Assembly: GCF_016892625.1 (NCBI RefSeq)
Contig: NZ_JAFEMW010000003.1
Coordinates: 434,001 to 498,000 of the forward strand
Length of the DNA: 64,000 nt
DNA from: Brevibacterium sp. RIT 803
Lineage (GTDB): Bacteria; Actinomycetota; Actinomycetes; Actinomycetales; Brevibacteriaceae
Reading direction: 5' to 3'
Below are positions 62,345 through 64,000 of this stretch, piece by piece; the first letter of the stretch is position 1; each line of letters starts with the position of its first letter. Both the position numbers and the translations under genes were made by a program. The notes beneath the pieces are model-generated. The model was not told where the DNA came from. It did no database searches and saw only the letters and a program-made list of their open reading frames with translations.

Positions 62345-63630
62345 TGCTCGAAGCAACATTCGTTCTCATTGCAGTCCTCATTCTGCTGCTCGTCACCTCG
62401 GCGCCCATTGCGGTGGCACTGGGCCTGACCAGCCTCGTCTACTTCTACTACTTCACGCTCATCCCGATGACCCAGGTCACGGAACGGCTGTTCAATGCGC
62501 TCAACTCGTTCCCGCTCATGGCGATCCCCTTCTTCATCCTCGCAGCCAACATCATGTCCCGCGGCGGAATCTCGCGGAGGCTGACCGACTTCGGTGCCGC
62601 GATGGTCGGGCACCTGCGCGGCGGAATGGCGATCACCACGGTGCTCGCGTGTATGTTCTTCGCTGCGGTCTCAGGTTCGTCACCGGCCACGGTCGTCGCC
62701 GTCGGTGCGCTGATGATTCCGGCCATGATCAAGAATGGCTATCCGAAGGAGTTCTCCACGGGGCTCGTGGCCACCTCGGGGTCCTTGGGCATCCTCATTC
62801 CCCCGTCGATTCCGCTCATCGTCTTCGGCATCGCCACCGAGCAGAACATCGGCGACCTGTTCCTCGCCGGTATCCTGCCGGGCATCCTTGCCGGTGTCAT
62901 GCTGCTGGGTATGGCCGTGTTCGTGGCATGGAAGAAGGGCTACGGACACGCGGGAGCCGGCTTCAAATTGTCGAATGCCGACAAACTCAAGGCCTTCCGC
63001 GACGCCATCCTCGCACTGGCGCTGCCGTTCCTCGTCCTCGGCGGCATCTACTCCGGCTGGTTCACCCCCACCGAGGCGGCGGCCGTGGCAGTCGCCTACT
63101 CCCTGGTGGTGTCGTTGGTCATCTACCGCGAGATCAAGATCTCGCAGCTGTGGGAAGTCACGCTCTCGTCGGTGAAGACCTCGGCGATGGTCATGTTCAT
63201 CATCGCCAACGGCATCCTGTTCACCTTCGTCCTGGCCAGCGAACGGATCCCGGGGTCGATATCGGCTACGATCACCGACTGGGACCTGCAGCCCTGGCAG
63301 TTCCTCATCCTCGTCAACATCCTGCTGCTATTCGTGGGCTGTGTGATGGAGACATCCTCAGCGATCCTCATCCTCGCGCCGATCCTGCTGCCGATCGCCA
63401 TGGAACTGGGCATCGACCCGATCCACTTCGGCATCATCGTCGTGATGAACCTGGAGATCGGCATGATCACGCCACCGCTGGGGCTCAATCTCTTCGTCGC
63501 CTCCGGCATGTCGGGCATGAGCGTGATGAGCGTGGCGAAGGCCGCGATTCCGAGTGCGCTGGTGCTGCTGGGTGCGCTCATCCTGGTGACCTTCGTACCG
63601 TTCTTCGCGACGGCGTTCGTGGGGTCGTAG
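62344..63630 (+). CDS. TRAP transporter large permease (DctM family)
   Basis: This 428-residue permease has about 12-13 membrane segments. DctM features are LNSFPLMAIPFFILAANIM, MFFAAVSGSSPATVVAVGAL, SGSLGILIPPSIPLIVFGIA, GWFTPTEAAAVAVAYSL and MITPPLGLNLFVASGM. It imports the acid presented by DctP using the sodium gradient. It completes the operon, and a strong terminator follows at 63693. The shared operator with the GntR/acyl-CoA region suggests a dicarboxylate substrate used by that pathway. Confidence 0.93.
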   Translation: MLEATFVLIAVLILLLVTSAPIAVALGLTSLVYFYYFTLIPMTQVTERLFNALNSFPLMAIPFFILAANIMSRGGISRRLTDFGAAMVGHLRGGMAITTVLACMFFAAVSGSSPATVVAVGALMIPAMIKNGYPKEFSTGLVATSGSLGILIPPSIPLIVFGIATEQNIGDLFLAGILPGILAGVMLLGMAVFVAWKKGYGHAGAGFKLSNADKLKAFRDAILALALPFLVLGGIYSGWFTPTEAAAVAVAYSLVVSLVIYREIKISQLWEVTLSSVKTSAMVMFIIANGILFTFVLASERIPGSISATITDWDLQPWQFLILVNILLLFVGCVMETSSAILILAPILLPIAMELGIDPIHFGIIVVMNLEIGMITPPLGLNLFVASGMSGMSVMSVAKAAIPSALVLLGALILVTFVPFFATAFVGS

Positions 63631-63692
63631 GCGGAGAGACCTACTGAACTGGAGCGGACGGACAGTTCGTAACTCGGGTGAGTTCTTGAAAT

Positions 63693-63729
63693 GGCGGTGC
63701 ATGCGGCAACTAGCATGCACCGCCTTTTT
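63693..63729 (+). terminator. intrinsic terminator of the TRAP operon
   Basis: GGCGGTGCATGC (63693-63704) pairs perfectly with GCATGCACCGCC (63713-63724) across an 8-base loop, and five T follow directly (63725-63729). It lies 62 bases after the DctM stop. Confidence 0.92.
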
Positions 63730-63785
63730 GGATGACGCACTGCGTGCGTATGGGTGCGCCGCGCGTGCCTTACAGTTCGCTGGCT

Positions 63786-64000
63786 ATGCCGATAGATTTC
63801 CACGATCCCGCGACGCGGACCACTTACGCTCAAAGGCTTGCTGACAACAGCTGGTCGGACACGATGACTGGCCTCGTCGACCCCCGCGGCACTCGAGTTG
63901 CAGACATCGGCTGTGGCGGTGGCATCTACTCAACAGCCTGGCTCAACCTTGGTGCGGCATCGGTAGTCGGTGTGCTGAAGAACAAGAAGGCCTGTCCTTC
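63786..64000 (+). CDS. SAM-dependent methyltransferase, 3' end outside window
   Basis: The first 71 residues are visible from ATG 63786. Class I methyltransferase motif I appears as RVADIGCGGGIYSTAWLNLG, then ASVVGV. The acidic residue that normally follows GV and holds the SAM ribose is absent; the frame continues LKNKKACPS to the edge. This may mark a disruption or an unusual member. It is read alone after the TRAP terminator. Confidence 0.55.
   Translation, partial: MPIDFHDPATRTTYAQRLADNSWSDTMTGLVDPRGTRVADIGCGGGIYSTAWLNLGAASVVGVLKNKKACP

Noticed and set aside
1-64000. CRISPR arrays, rRNA or tRNA genes, riboswitches
   Set aside because: No regular repeat-spacer pattern, no T-loop/acceptor pair consistent with a tRNA outside coding sequence, and no leader resembling a known riboswitch was found by eye; a covariance-model scan would be decisive.

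Overview
The window is high-GC, densely packed actinobacterial DNA. Short intergenic gaps, ATGA-type stop/start overlaps, GTG and TTG starts, probable leaderless regulator genes and the gene set (BCCT and TRAP transporters, PucR, FCD-type GntR, IclR) suit a soil, skin or cheese Micrococcales such as Brevibacterium; the genus is an inference from style. No rRNA, tRNA, CRISPR array or intact insertion sequence was seen. Almost everything is accessory catabolism: transporter-plus-enzyme cassettes, usually with a divergent regulator and a palindromic operator between them.

Layout. 1-2658: a TRAP permease (cut by the window edge), an unusual dehydrogenase-RraA fusion and a divergent IclR regulator. 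2649-8640: a small membrane protein, a decayed Fic gene, PhzF-like and YdeI-like proteins, a zinc alcohol dehydrogenase/TetR pair sharing two operators, and an AraC/SDR pair. 8662-12221: GntR(FCD), AbgT-family transporter and opine-dehydrogenase-like enzyme. 12289-14972: VOC, a broken PhnB-like gene, a CHY zinc finger and a DUF2891 protein. 15034-18214: a histidine ammonia-lyase homologue without the MIO tripeptide, paired with a BCCT (betaine) transporter. 18429-24130: MHS transporter, YtcJ-type amidohydrolase and AbgB-like M20 hydrolase with a divergent double-module Lrp regulator. 24252-26196: Nudix plus HNH nuclease on AT-richer DNA, then about 590 bases with no recognised gene. 26197-32968: alpha/beta hydrolase, IclR, CapA-like, M19 dipeptidase, M20 hydrolase and MHS transporter.

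33103-41380: a six-gene acyl-CoA operon (two CaiB/BaiF CoA-transferases, a class I fumarase, two acyl-CoA dehydrogenases, a mesaconyl-CoA-hydratase-like MaoC protein) opposite a GntR regulator. 41454-56843: a peptide-import cluster with PucR regulator, Dpp-type ABC transporter (one permease fused to its ATPase), S9 peptidase, N-succinylamino-acid-racemase-like enolase, GNAT transferase, two signal-less beta-lactamase-fold hydrolases and an N-acyl-D-glutamate-deacylase-like amidohydrolase. 57173-60432: DUF308 membrane protein, Ohr/TetR and SDR/TetR pairs. 60666-63630: a complete DctPQM TRAP operon. 63786-64000: start of a methyltransferase gene.

Two systems stand out. First, the MIO-less lyase plus BCCT pair looks like a betaine (ergothioneine or hercynine) trimethylamine-lyase cassette. 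Second, the 41-57 kb cluster looks like a dedicated system that imports and dismantles D-amino-acid-containing peptides and converts the D-residues by way of N-succinylation and racemisation. A shared palindrome, AATAATGCATTATT, in front of both the acyl-CoA operon and the distant TRAP operon suggests that these two form one dicarboxylate uptake-and-degradation regulon.
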